A stretch of DNA of 64,000 bases from an uncultured Gemmatimonadota bacterium (GCA_902826615.1 CADEFN010000001.1:124001-188000), one strand, 5' to 3'. Positions 7,285 through 16,224 are shown, numbered from the stretch's first letter. Numbers and translations are program-made. The notes: a model not told the origin generated them from the letters alone.

Positions 7285-9639
7285 CTAACGCCCCAAAACG
7301 CTGAGCACGTCGGAGTAGTCGTCAGTCCACAGACGCGCTCCCTTGAGCACGGCGACGTCGCGCCAGGCGCGATCCCGACGCAACGGTTCGAGACGCGAGT
7401 CATCACGGGTGAGGGCCACCCACCGCGATGAGTAGTACATCTCCTTGCCTTCCTCCGCCGTTGGCTCATGATCGCGCACGGCACTCGCGAGGCCAGCGTC
7501 CCGGGCCAGCTCGCGCAACACCGGCTCGAGATCGAGGTACCGGTTGCTGATATGAAAGAGGAGACTCCCGGACGGCTTGAGTTTGCGCAGGTAGAGCGCA
7601 ATGGCCTCGCGGGTCATCAGGTGAACCGGGATGGCATCGGAGCTGAAGGCATCAAAGATCATCAGGTCATACGACGCGTCCGGCGCATTCACAATCGAGA
7701 GCCGAGCATCACCCAGCTCGATGTTGGCCTGTGGATCGCAGGACCCGAGATAGGTGAACCACCTGCCGTCGCGCGCGATCCTGGCGACGGCGGGATCGAT
7801 CTCGTAGTAGGTCCACCGCTCCGCACCTTTGGAGTAGCAGGCCGTGGTGCCGGCCCCGAGCCCCACGATGGCCACACTCCGCGATGAGGTGGTGTCCGTG
7901 AGTTCGGCGAAGGCGTCGGCCAGCGGCCCTCGGCGATTGTAGTAGGTGAGGGGATCTCCGCGTTTGGCACGCACCAGGCTCTGGGCACCGTGGGTGGTGG
8001 TACCGTTTTGCAGGATGACGTGTTCTCCCCAGCGAATCACCTTGTAGACCCCAAAGAAGCTCCGGGTCTGGTAGAGCACGTCGTCGCCCGTGTTGCGTCG
8101 GTCAACCGCGAGAAAGATGGCCGCCGCGCCTAACGCCAGCCGGAGTGGCCGTCGGTGGAACGAAGCCACAATCAGCCCAAAGGTGCCGAGGATCGTCGAG
8201 AGGATGATGAGCCCCTTGGTCCCGCCGGGAACGTTGATGCGATAGAGACCCACCAGTGCCCCGAAAAGCATGGCCGGCAGGGCAAGATCGAGGAGCGTGT
8301 GCAGCGTGCCGACCTTCTGTCGGGTGGACACCGGGCGCAGCCCGAAGACGACGATCAGCGCGAGCGGATACTCCATGACCCGATCGTACAGCAGTGGTGC
8401 GAGCACCACGTTGAACAGGCCACCCAGCATGCCACCGAGTGACATCCAGAGATAGAACTCGGTGAGATGTCGCGGGGCGGGGCGCGTATCGGCGAGCTCA
8501 CGGTGACACACCATGGTCGCACCAAAGAAGCCAAGCAGGTGCAGGGCCAGATGCCCGAGCTTGAGTTTGGTGGGCGTCATCCCGATGACGATGAGCAGCG
8601 CAAGCCCCACGCACAGCTGGAAGACCAGCATGAAGTTGCGATTCAGCACCGGCCGTTCGGCGAACACCACAACGAAGGTCAGCAGGTAGAGCGCGAGCGG
8701 GACGACCCAGAGCAGGGGTACGGCCGCGACGTCGGTGCTGATGAAGGTGGTGACGCCGATGAGGAGCGACGACGGGGCGAACGAGAGGAGGAGCCAGCGG
8801 AGGCGTCGCGCGGGGGTGGGGACGATCTTCGGACTCGGCGACGCGGTGCTGCCTTCGGTCGCAGCCCGATCGGCAGCCGGGCCCTCTGCGAGGGAGGCCG
8901 TTGCCAGGTCCGGGGGGCCCCCCCCGACAGGAAAGGTACGGTCGGATTGCGATTCCTCCGTCATCACTTCCTTCCCACTCGTACCATTTTCCCGCAATGA
9001 CTTCCGGGTCACCCACCAGGCCACCCCAACCAGCAAAAGCAACCCGAGGTAGAGCGCCCGCCACAACTCCCCCTGCTCCCCCAGCCGCAGGCGCGGCTCG
9101 ATCACAAATGGATAGGCCAGCAGCGCAACAAAACTCCCCAGGTTGCTCGCCACATACAGCACATACGGATTGCCCGCCGCCGGATGCGATGTGGACGAAA
9201 ACCAGCGCTGAAACATCGGGGCCCCGGCGGCCAGCAGCGTGAAGGGCACACCCAGAGAAAGCCCAAGGACGGCAAGCAGCCAGGGCACGGGAAGGGTCGA
9301 CCCGACCGGTGGCTTGATGATCGTCGACACGGTGATGGGCAGGAACACCAGCGCCAGGCCGAGTAACCCCAGGTGCAGCAGACCCTGGGCGCGCGGGCTC
9401 AGGCGCTGGCTCGACAGGTGCGCATACAGATAGCCCAGCAGCAGGGCCCCCTGAAAGAAGAGGAGGCAGGTGTTCCACACCGCCGGTGTCCCCCCGAGCA
9501 GCGGGAGGACCATCTTCGTGAACATCGGCTGCACGGAAAAGAGCAGCGTCGCGTTCAGAAAGATGAGTGCGGCAAAGAGGGCCAGCACCCCGCGTCGGCG
9601 ACCGGGAGTCCAGGTACCGCCGACCTCGGAAGCAATCAT
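7285..9639 (-). CDS. membrane-fused spermidine synthase-like protein
   Basis: About 784 residues. The N-terminal half is a multi-spanning membrane domain beginning RRGVLALFAALIFLNATLLF, with motifs such as PLLGGTPAVWNT. The C-terminal third is a spermidine-synthase-like Rossmann domain: VAIVGLGAGTTACYS, then YYEIDPAVARIA, GDARLSI and DLMIFDAFSSDAIPVHLMT. Such fusions are common, but whether they make polyamines is usually unproven. I start at ATG 9639; an upstream in-frame M at 9708 sits in a non-hydrophobic arginine-rich leader. The stop is TAG inside a CGTTAGG motif. Confidence 0.85.
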   Translation of the reverse strand: MIASEVGGTWTPGRRRGVLALFAALIFLNATLLFSVQPMFTKMVLPLLGGTPAVWNTCLLFFQGALLLGYLYAHLSSQRLSPRAQGLLHLGLLGLALVFLPITVSTIIKPPVGSTLPVPWLLAVLGLSLGVPFTLLAAGAPMFQRWFSSTSHPAAGNPYVLYVASNLGSFVALLAYPFVIEPRLRLGEQGELWRALYLGLLLLVGVAWWVTRKSLRENGTSGKEVMTEESQSDRTFPVGGGPPDLATASLAEGPAADRAATEGSTASPSPKIVPTPARRLRWLLLSFAPSSLLIGVTTFISTDVAAVPLLWVVPLALYLLTFVVVFAERPVLNRNFMLVFQLCVGLALLIVIGMTPTKLKLGHLALHLLGFFGATMVCHRELADTRPAPRHLTEFYLWMSLGGMLGGLFNVVLAPLLYDRVMEYPLALIVVFGLRPVSTRQKVGTLHTLLDLALPAMLFGALVGLYRINVPGGTKGLIILSTILGTFGLIVASFHRRPLRLALGAAAIFLAVDRRNTGDDVLYQTRSFFGVYKVIRWGEHVILQNGTTTHGAQSLVRAKRGDPLTYYNRRGPLADAFAELTDTTSSRSVAIVGLGAGTTACYSKGAERWTYYEIDPAVARIARDGRWFTYLGSCDPQANIELGDARLSIVNAPDASYDLMIFDAFSSDAIPVHLMTREAIALYLRKLKPSGSLLFHISNRYLDLEPVLRELARDAGLASAVRDHEPTAEEGKEMYYSSRWVALTRDDSRLEPLRRDRAWRDVAVLKGARLWTDDYSDVLSVLGR

Positions 9640-9817
9640 GGGCGGGAATGTGGGACAGAAGCGTCGGGTACGGGAGCCCCGAGGCCGCTCATCGTGGGAC
9701 GGAACCATTCCGACCGTCACTTGTGTCGAATGATTCCGGTGGCACCTGGACCACCGCCTCTCCGTACTACCTTCCCGACCGCCTCACCTGTCCGCACCCG
9801 CGACCCCCCGACATTTC

Positions 9818-11434
9818 ATGTCCACACGCAGAGACTTCCTCAAGACAAGTTCGGCAGCGGCCGGGGCCCTGGCCCTCACGCCTCCCCTCACTGCCGCGGG
9901 TCGCGCCCTCCCGGCCACGACGACCGCCGTCATCATGGACGCGGTCGTGAAAGACCTCCTGATGGACGCGCTCAATGCCGCCAAACTCGCGGGCGCGTCG
10001 TACGCCGACGCACGCATCGGGCGTTACGCGCAGAACTTCGTCTTCACACGCGAAAAGCAGATCATCAACGTGGTGGACACCGACTCCATCGGCATTGGTG
10101 TGCGTGCGCTCGTGGATGGCACCTGGGGATTTGCTGCCTCGCGCGACCTCACCCGCGACGGGGTGGCCGCGGCCGCGCGTGAAGCCGCCGCGATCGCCAA
10201 AGCCAATCGGGTTGCACGGGACCGGGCGGTTGTGCTGGCCCCCGCCCCCGCGCACCCCGACGCCTCGTGGAAAAGCGCCTTCGAGGTCGACCCCTGGACC
10301 ATTCCCGTTGAGCAGAAGGCCGAGTTGCTGATCGCGGCCAACATCGAGGGGCTCAAGGCGCCTAACGTCAAATATGTCTTCAGCGGAATGTTCTTCCGCC
10401 GGATGGAGCGCAACTACGCCAATACCGATGGCTCGGTCATCGCACAGATCGTGGTGCAGAGCGCGGTGCAGCAGCAATTCACCGCCGTGTCGGCCGACTT
10501 CAGCGACTTCCAGACCCGCGGCAACACCTTGCCTCCGGTAGGACGGGGCTACGAATGGGTCCTGGCACAGGATCTGGTATCCAACTCACGAAAGTGGGGC
10601 GAGGAAGCAAGCGAAAAACTCAAGGCCAAGCCCGTGGATGTTGGACGGTACGATCTGGTGCTGCACCCTTCGCATCTCTGGCTCACCATCCACGAATCGA
10701 TCGCACATCCCACGGAGCTTGATCGCATCATGGGTTACGAAGCCAACTACGCGGGCACCTCGTTTGTCTCGCCACCCGAGAAGTACCTCGGCCAGTTCAA
10801 GTACGGCCCCGAGTTCATGAACATCCAGGGTGATCGCTCACAGCCCGGCGCGCTGGCCACCATCGGCTACGACGACGATGGCGTGCAGCCCGACGAGTTC
10901 CTGATCATCAAGAACGGGATTGTGAACGACTTCCAGACCACACGAGAGCAGGCGCCCTGGCTGGCGGACTGGTACCGCAAGAACGGACAGCCGGTGCGGT
11001 CGCATGGCTGTTCATACGCGGACAACTGGTCGAGTGTGCAGTTCCAGCGCATGCCGAATGTGTCGCTGCTTCCCGGCACTCGGGACCTGGGCTATCAGGA
11101 CCTCATCGCGGCGACCGATCGCGGCATTGCCATTACTGGCGACGGGTCGTTCTCCATCGATCAGCAGCGATACAATGCCCAGTTTGGGGGTCAGCTCTTT
11201 CACGAGATTCGCGGCGGCAAGATCGTGGGCATGCTCAAGGATGTGGCCTATCAGATGCGCACGCCGGATTTCTGGAACGCCATGGACATGATTGGCGGGA
11301 AGAAGGGGTACGAGGTGTGGGGATCATTCTTCGATGGCAAGGGACAGCCCGGGCAGGTGAATGCGGTGAGCCATGGCTCGGTACCCGCGCGATTCAAGCA
11401 GATCAATGTGATCAACACTGGACGCAAGGCATAA
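9818..11434 (+). CDS. Tat-exported TldD-family putative metallopeptidase with altered zinc motif
   Basis: 538 residues. The N-terminus MSTRRDFLKTSSAAAGALAL is a twin-arginine signal. TldD/PmbA proteins form heteromeric peptidases, and the TldD subunit binds zinc through HExxxH plus a later Cys. Here HESIAH (His292, His296) is intact. The block that normally reads C-G-K-x-G-Q reads D-G-K-G-Q, so Asp506 stands where the Cys is expected; this alignment was made by eye. Asp can bind zinc, so the protein may still be active. The partner TldE-like gene starts immediately after its stop. Export of a TldD is unlike the cytoplasmic E. coli pair. Confidence 0.88.
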   Translation: MSTRRDFLKTSSAAAGALALTPPLTAAGRALPATTTAVIMDAVVKDLLMDALNAAKLAGASYADARIGRYAQNFVFTREKQIINVVDTDSIGIGVRALVDGTWGFAASRDLTRDGVAAAAREAAAIAKANRVARDRAVVLAPAPAHPDASWKSAFEVDPWTIPVEQKAELLIAANIEGLKAPNVKYVFSGMFFRRMERNYANTDGSVIAQIVVQSAVQQQFTAVSADFSDFQTRGNTLPPVGRGYEWVLAQDLVSNSRKWGEEASEKLKAKPVDVGRYDLVLHPSHLWLTIHESIAHPTELDRIMGYEANYAGTSFVSPPEKYLGQFKYGPEFMNIQGDRSQPGALATIGYDDDGVQPDEFLIIKNGIVNDFQTTREQAPWLADWYRKNGQPVRSHGCSYADNWSSVQFQRMPNVSLLPGTRDLGYQDLIAATDRGIAITGDGSFSIDQQRYNAQFGGQLFHEIRGGKIVGMLKDVAYQMRTPDFWNAMDMIGGKKGYEVWGSFFDGKGQPGQVNAVSHGSVPARFKQINVINTGRKA

Positions 11435-12889
11435 ATGGCCCGGGACACGAACTCTCACACCGCTTCCATTCCGATGAATTCTCGTCACTTGCTTGATGCG
11501 CGCTCGGCCCCGCGGGGTCTCATGGAGCGCGATGGGTCCGTGGCGCCGGCCGGCGCCGTGCTCACCCGCGATGAAGCGCAGGCCCTGGTGGAGCGTGTAC
11601 GCCAGATGTCCAAGGCCGACGGCGTCGAGGTCCAGATTTTCGGCGGCTTTTCCACCAACGTGCGTTTTGCCGACAACCAGATGTCGACGGCCGGGGGCAT
11701 TGGTGATGTGCAGGTGGGCGTCCAGAGTTATTTCGGCCCCAAACACGCGGTGGTTACGACCAACGAGTTCACCGATGCGGCGTTACGCGCAGCGGTCGAG
11801 AAGTCGGAGAAACTCGCGCGGCTCGCGCCGGACGATCCGGAGTCGATGCCCATGCTCGGGCCGCAGCAGTACCAGCCGGTGGAAGCCTACTTTCCTTCGG
11901 TTGCCGATATGAGCGCGGAGGAGCGGGCCAAGATTGCGCTGACCGCGCTCGAGCCGGCGCGTGCGGCGAAGGACCTGATCGCGGCCGGATACCTGCAGAA
12001 CAACGCTGGCTTTTCGGCGTTTGGAAACAGCAAAGGCATGTTTGCCTATCATCGCGCCACCAGCTCCAACTACACCATCACGGTGCGGACGAAAGATGGC
12101 ACCGGGTCGGGATGGGCCGGCGCCGAGCATAACGACGCGCGGATGATCGACTACGCCGCGATCAGCCGACGGGCCATCGAGAAGGCACGGGGGTCGGCAT
12201 CACCGGTGGCGATCGAGCCGGGTCGCTATACCGTGATTCTGGAGCCGCAGGCGGTGGGCGATCTCTGTCAGCTCATTGGCGGGTATTCCGACGCCCGCGC
12301 GACCGACGAGGGCCGCTCACCCTTTGTGAAGCAGGGTGGTGGCACGAAGATCGGGGAGAAGATCATCGACGAGCGGGTCACATTGTATGCCGACCCCTTC
12401 GATCCCATGGTCCGCGCCCAGCCCTTTGACGGCGACGGCTTGCCGTTAGGCAGACAGGTCTTTGTCGACAAGGGAGTGCTCAAGACGCTGTATTACTCGC
12501 GGTTCTGGGCGCAGAAGAAAGGGGTCCAGCCAACTGGCGCCCCAACCTCCTTCTGCATGACGGGGGGTGACCAGAGTGTCGAGCAGATGATTGCCAGTAC
12601 CCAGCGTGGTGTGCTGGTGACACGTCTCTGGTATCTGCGCGAGGTGGACCCCCGGACCATTCTCTATACCGGTCTCACTCGCGACGGCACCTTTCTCATC
12701 GAAAACGGGAAGATCACCAAGTCCCTCAAGAACTTCCGTTTCAATGACTCGCCCCTGTTCATGCTCAACAACCTCGAGGCGATGGGTCGTCCCGAGCGTT
12801 TGGCGGGAACGGAGGCAGGAGGCGCGGTGATTGTGCCGCCGATCAAGGTGCGGGACTTCAACTTCACCAGTCTCTCGGACGCCGTGTAG
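11435..12889 (+). CDS. TldE/PmbA-family partner subunit
   Basis: 484 residues, starting directly at the base after the TldD stop, so it is co-translated. It has the PmbA/TldD fold landmarks: DGVEVQIFGGFSTNVRFADN, GDVQVGVQSYFGPKHAVVTTNEF, EPGRYTVILEPQAVGDL near residue 265, and FDGDGLPLGRQVFVDKG. It lacks HExxxH, as expected for the non-catalytic TldE-type subunit. No signal peptide is obvious, so it may be cytoplasmic or carried out with its Tat-exported partner. The second interpretation is speculative. The operon ends at the hairpin at 12897-12926. Confidence 0.86.
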   Translation: MARDTNSHTASIPMNSRHLLDARSAPRGLMERDGSVAPAGAVLTRDEAQALVERVRQMSKADGVEVQIFGGFSTNVRFADNQMSTAGGIGDVQVGVQSYFGPKHAVVTTNEFTDAALRAAVEKSEKLARLAPDDPESMPMLGPQQYQPVEAYFPSVADMSAEERAKIALTALEPARAAKDLIAAGYLQNNAGFSAFGNSKGMFAYHRATSSNYTITVRTKDGTGSGWAGAEHNDARMIDYAAISRRAIEKARGSASPVAIEPGRYTVILEPQAVGDLCQLIGGYSDARATDEGRSPFVKQGGGTKIGEKIIDERVTLYADPFDPMVRAQPFDGDGLPLGRQVFVDKGVLKTLYYSRFWAQKKGVQPTGAPTSFCMTGGDQSVEQMIASTQRGVLVTRLWYLREVDPRTILYTGLTRDGTFLIENGKITKSLKNFRFNDSPLFMLNNLEAMGRPERLAGTEAGGAVIVPPIKVRDFNFTSLSDAV

Positions 12890-12896
12890 CGTTAGC

Positions 12897-12926
12897 GTGA
12901 GAGGGAGCGATTTCGCTCCCTCTCAC
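12897..12926. terminator. bidirectional hairpin terminator
   Basis: A perfect inverted repeat: GTGAGAGGGAGCGA (12897-12910) and TCGCTCCCTCTCAC (12913-12926), effectively a stem closing on an ATTT loop. It lies between the TldE stop (12889) and the stop of the convergent minus-strand gene (12935), so it can serve both. No long T-tract follows on either side. Confidence 0.7.
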
Positions 12927-12934
12927 CCGCCGCG

Positions 12935-13291
12935 TCAGGTGTTGTAGAAGAACTGCTCCTTCACGATCTTGCCGCCCTCGACTGTGAAGTAGGCGTATTC
13001 GTGCATCTGAAAGCGCTGGCCGGTCGCCTTGGGGGTGATGTCGTACTTGAATTCGACGATGAAGTTGTCGCCGTTCACCCAGGGGCCCGCCGCCGCCGCG
13101 CCGTGCACCTCATGGTTTTCCATCCACCACTGATTCTTGCCCTTCACGGCTTCGATGCCGTGGACCTCCCGCATGGGGTCCTGCACTTCGAGGCTGACAA
13201 CGTTCGGTGCGTAGAACTTGTCGATGGCGGCGATGTTCTGGCCCTGCTTGCAGAGTGCGACGAGTTCGTCGGCGATTTCCCTGGTGCTCAC
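12935..13291 (-). CDS. SnoaL-like / NTF2-like fold protein
   Basis: A 118-residue protein of the SnoaL/NTF2-like alpha+beta barrel class. It opens with TREIADELVALCKQGQ, then AIDKFYAPNVVSLEVQD and ends YAYFTVEGGKIVKEQFFYNT, all typical. I start at GTG 13291 because AAAGGGA lies just upstream and the resulting N-terminus (VSTREIADEL) matches usual members. Longer in-frame starts at 13333 and 13366 exist. No signal peptide. Function may be ligand binding or isomerase-like; it cannot be fixed from sequence. Confidence 0.82.
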   Translation of the reverse strand: MSTREIADELVALCKQGQNIAAIDKFYAPNVVSLEVQDPMREVHGIEAVKGKNQWWMENHEVHGAAAAGPWVNGDNFIVEFKYDITPKATGQRFQMHEYAYFTVEGGKIVKEQFFYNT

Positions 13292-13514
13292 GGTCCCTTT
13301 CCCTGTGAAGTGTTTGAGTGTACAAGCTGTCATAGTCGAGGTACGGCGTCCATATCTGTCGGTCACAACCCGGCAACCGATGTCTCTGATCCCGGGTCAT
13401 CGTGGGCGAGACGCGGGGTAGCGGTCACAACTACACGACGCGAACTTCTCGCTGACGAACGGATTCATCTGGACGGGCTCGACGGTTCGCCATACCGCAC
13501 ATGGAGCAAGCCGA

Positions 13515-14123
13515 ATGACGCGTTACAAACGGTTGCTGTTGGTTCTCTCGCTGATTGCCGCCTCAACGGGCGGCGCCCAGTCGTCACGCGCTCTTGGTCC
13601 GGTAGATGGCGCGGGGCTCGCGCCGCTCGACACGGGCCGTGTTGTCGCCGGGGTGACCGCCCCTGACTTCACCCTGCGCTCGCGTGATGGCGGCACGGTG
13701 ACTCTCTCCCAGTTTCGCGGAAAGAAGGAAGTCATTCTCGTTTTCTACCGGGGGCATTGGTGACCATGGTGCACAGGTCAGCTCGGGGAGCTGAGAGCCT
13801 TGCTGGATGAACAGCGCCGTACGTCGGTGGAGCTGGTGGCCGTCTCCATCGACTCGCTGAACATGCTGCAGAAAATGGAAGACCAGATTTCAAGAGACGG
13901 CACACCATCCCGGATCACCTTTCTCTCCGATCCGGATCACCGGGTGATCGACCGTTATGGCCTCCTCAATCCGAACAACCGCGGATGGCCACACCCCACC
14001 ACCTACGTGATCGACCGCGGCGGGGTGGTGCGCTGGAAGTTCACGGAGATCAACTACAAGGTCCGCCCCACCAACGCGATGATCCTCGAGGCGTTAGGCA
14101 AGGTGGAGGCGGCCCGAAAGTGA
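13515..14123 (+). CDS. selenocysteine-containing peroxiredoxin-like protein (UxxC)
   Basis: One frame runs 202 residues if the TGA at 13761-13763 is read as selenocysteine. Residues 1-22 are a signal peptide. Then come VTAPDFTLRSRDGGTVTL and VILVFYRGHW, the AhpC/TSA-fold approach to the active site. In homologs the next residues are C-P-x-C; here they are U83-P-W-C86, followed by GQLGELR without loss of frame. The downstream half (VELVAVSIDS, ITFLSDPDHRVIDRYG, HPTTYVIDRGGVVRWKF) is intact and conserved-looking. GGAG lies 8 bases before the ATG. A hairpin follows the TGA at the right distance for a bacterial SECIS. A standard gene caller would split this gene in two or call it broken. Confidence 0.88.
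13761..13794 (+). promoter_or_regulatory. TGA(Sec) codon and SECIS-like hairpin
   Basis: TGA 13761-13763 is followed by the hairpin TCAGCT (13778-13783), loop CGGGG (13784-13788), AGCTGA (13789-13794). The loop begins 20 nt after the TGA, and G is the second loop base. Both fit the general bacterial SECIS description (apical loop about 16-37 nt after UGA, with a G in the first two loop positions), which SelB recognises. GG upstream and CC downstream could extend the stem across an internal loop. I judged pairing by eye; no folding energy was computed. Confidence 0.72.
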
Positions 14124-14644
14124 CACGCTGGTGGTGGGGCGTCATCCCGCTGGCGCTCATCGCGCTGGGGTGGGCCCTCACCCGCCCCGCGCAGCCCGCT
14201 GGTGCGCGCGCACCGGCGGCGCCAACGTTCGTCGCACAAACCCTGGACAGCGTCGCGGTGCCACGCACCGGTGCCGACTACGCGGGCATGCCGATGCTGC
14301 TCAATGTGTGGGCCACCTGGTGTGATCCCTGCCGCGAAGAAATGCCAAGCCTGCAGCGGCTCCACGAGTCGCATGGGCCGCGCGGGCTCAAAGTGGTTGC
14401 CGTCAGTGTCGACGACCGCGGCAACGAAGGACTGATCAGGGAGTTTGTCGCGAGTTACGGGCTCACCTTCGACATTCTGCACGATCCGTCGTCGGCAATC
14501 ATGGACTCCCTCAAGGTTCGGGGTGTCCCGTCGACGTACCTCATCAATCGGCGTGGTGAGCTGGTCGCCACACGTTTCGTCGAGGACTGGTCCTCTTCGC
14601 AGAATCGGGCGCTGGTCGACTCGCTCCTGCTCGGCGGTACGTGA
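14120..14644 (+). CDS. TlpA-like thioredoxin-fold protein, membrane-anchored or secreted
   Basis: 174 residues. GTG 14120 overlaps the TGA stop of the selenoprotein gene (GTGA), so the two are translationally coupled. The N-terminus VTRWWWGVIPLALIALGWAL is a membrane anchor or signal. The redox site is ATWCDPCREEMPSL (CxxC), followed by VVAVSVDD and the cis-Pro region VRGVPSTYLINRRGELV. TlpA/ResA-type proteins reduce disulfides on the outer face of the membrane. A natural hypothesis is that this protein recycles the oxidised selenoprotein next door. Confidence 0.87.
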   Translation: MTRWWWGVIPLALIALGWALTRPAQPAGARAPAAPTFVAQTLDSVAVPRTGADYAGMPMLLNVWATWCDPCREEMPSLQRLHESHGPRGLKVVAVSVDDRGNEGLIREFVASYGLTFDILHDPSSAIMDSLKVRGVPSTYLINRRGELVATRFVEDWSSSQNRALVDSLLLGGT

Positions 14645-14702
14645 GATTTTCTATCGGCGTCCTCGACCACAGAAGTGAGGAGCCTCCAGAACCGTTCTCG
14701 CC

Positions 14703-15251
14703 ATGACGGTAACGCTGCGCCGCATGAACGAGGCGGACCTGATCGCTGTGGCCAACCTGCATGCGGCGAGCTGGCGTGCCACGTACGCCGATGTCCTTTC
14801 CGCCGAGTATCTCGCTGGACCCGTCGAGATCGACCGCATGGCCGCGTGGGCTGCGCGCGCCCCCGAGCTGAACAATGGACACGCTGTCGGCTGGATTGCC
14901 GAAGCCGGGGAGCAGTCGCTGGCCGGCTTTGCCTATGTGATCGTCCACGACGATCCAGAATATGGCCACTTGCTCGACAACCTGCATGTTGCGCCCGGTC
15001 GCCAGAGTAAAGGTGTGGGACGCCAACTCCTTGGCGCCCTCGGCGCTGAACTGGCACCGCGCGGAACTGCGGAGGGAGTGTATCTGTGGGTGTATGCGTC
15101 CAACGTCCGCGCGCAGGCGTTTTATCAGCGATGTGGCGCGACGTGTATGGAGGAGGTGGAGCGTGTCACCGTGGAAGGGCGCCCGGTGCTTGCGTACCGA
15201 TACGGCTGGCCGTCCGTGGGGGCGCTGCAGACCGGTGTGACCTCCGGATAG
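14703..15251 (+). CDS. GNAT family N-acetyltransferase
   Basis: 182 residues. The acetyl-CoA site is visible as LDNLHVAPGRQSKGVGRQLLGAL, with the R/Q-x-x-G-x-G/A motif as RQSKGVG, then LWVYASNVRAQAFYQRCG as the usual C-terminal beta5-alpha4. The N-terminus LRRMNEADLIAVANLHAASWRATY is also typical. The acceptor is unknown. It follows the TlpA gene by 58 bp and may be a separate unit. Confidence 0.9.
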   Translation: MTVTLRRMNEADLIAVANLHAASWRATYADVLSAEYLAGPVEIDRMAAWAARAPELNNGHAVGWIAEAGEQSLAGFAYVIVHDDPEYGHLLDNLHVAPGRQSKGVGRQLLGALGAELAPRGTAEGVYLWVYASNVRAQAFYQRCGATCMEEVERVTVEGRPVLAYRYGWPSVGALQTGVTSG

Positions 15252-15284
15252 GTAGGCCTTCGACACCTGAGCCCCGACCAGACC

Positions 15285-16067
15285 TCAACGAAAGAGATGA
15301 CTGGCGAAGGTGGGCGGACGCTTGCGGAATGCGACATGCAGCAGATCGTTGCACGAACCCCAAACGAGACCCAGCCGGTTCATCAGGGCGTTGAGTGACT
15401 TGCGGGAATACAGGGAGACGTGCCCGTTGCGAGGCGAAGCATACCACCAGTGCAGTACGTCGTCGCCGACCCCTTCGGGCTGGAGCAAGGTGGTGAAGTA
15501 GAGCATTCCTCGCTCGGCCATGAACCAGCGCATATCGCGCAGGGTGTCGTATGGCGTGTGAGAGTGTTCGAGCACCTCGAAGGCCGTGACCAGGTCAAAA
15601 CTTCCCTTGGGCCGAGACGACCCCGCGTAGAAGGGATCGTAGCTCGTGGCTTTCGTGAACCCGCGCGCGGTGAGTTGCTGCACAAGTGATCCGTTGCCGC
15701 CGCCGTAATCGAGCACGGTGATGCCGGGCGTTCGCGCAAAGGTCTCGGAAAGCACCTTGGCGTTCTGCTTCGGCCGGAACTCGACAAAGTCGGGATCGAC
15801 CTTCACATACTCGTCATTGTAGATCTCACGCTGCCAGTCGTCTGGCGCATACTGGTCAAAAGCGACCGTGAAGAGGAACTCGCACGAAGAGCATCGATGG
15901 TATGGAATACCCACGCCCGACGGAGGAAAGACAGGGGACTTGGGATCCTCACAGCTCCTGTTGCGATCGATGCTGCCAAGAAGTTGCGCGTCAGCGCCAC
16001 AACATTTGCACGCGACCACGCTCGTGGCGGTGGTCAGCAGCTGGTCCTCCGGCAAGGTGGTGGGCAC
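15285..16067 (-). CDS. class I SAM-dependent methyltransferase with zinc-finger N-terminus
   Basis: 260 residues. The N-terminus has two Cys pairs (CKCC near residue 20 and CSSC near residue 60), as in methyltransferases with an N-terminal zinc-ribbon such as sugar C-methyltransferases. The SAM site is VLDYGGGNGSLVQQL. SFDLVTAFEVLEHSHTP is the post-motif region, with HSH of unknown role. The substrate is unknown. It converges with the acetyltransferase gene. Confidence 0.86.
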   Translation of the reverse strand: MPTTLPEDQLLTTATSVVACKCCGADAQLLGSIDRNRSCEDPKSPVFPPSGVGIPYHRCSSCEFLFTVAFDQYAPDDWQREIYNDEYVKVDPDFVEFRPKQNAKVLSETFARTPGITVLDYGGGNGSLVQQLTARGFTKATSYDPFYAGSSRPKGSFDLVTAFEVLEHSHTPYDTLRDMRWFMAERGMLYFTTLLQPEGVGDDVLHWWYASPRNGHVSLYSRKSLNALMNRLGLVWGSCNDLLHVAFRKRPPTFASHLFR

Positions 16068-16224
16068 GTCCTTTCTCCCGCGGTCGAGGTGCCCTGGAAG
16101 TATCGGCCGGCCCGTGCGGTGACTTGAGTGGCGCGCTGGGGCGTCACCCCCACTCCGCCCGCGCGCTTGCTGTGCGCCCTCCGCTCCAGCACGTTCCTCT
16201 CCATGACGCGCACGACTCGCTGAA

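Noticed and set aside
13761-13763. Nonsense mutation or pseudogene in the peroxiredoxin-like gene
   Set aside because: The TGA falls exactly on the family Cys, the frame stays open with coding character after it, and a SECIS-like hairpin follows. A selenocysteine reading explains all three; sequencing error remains a minor possibility.
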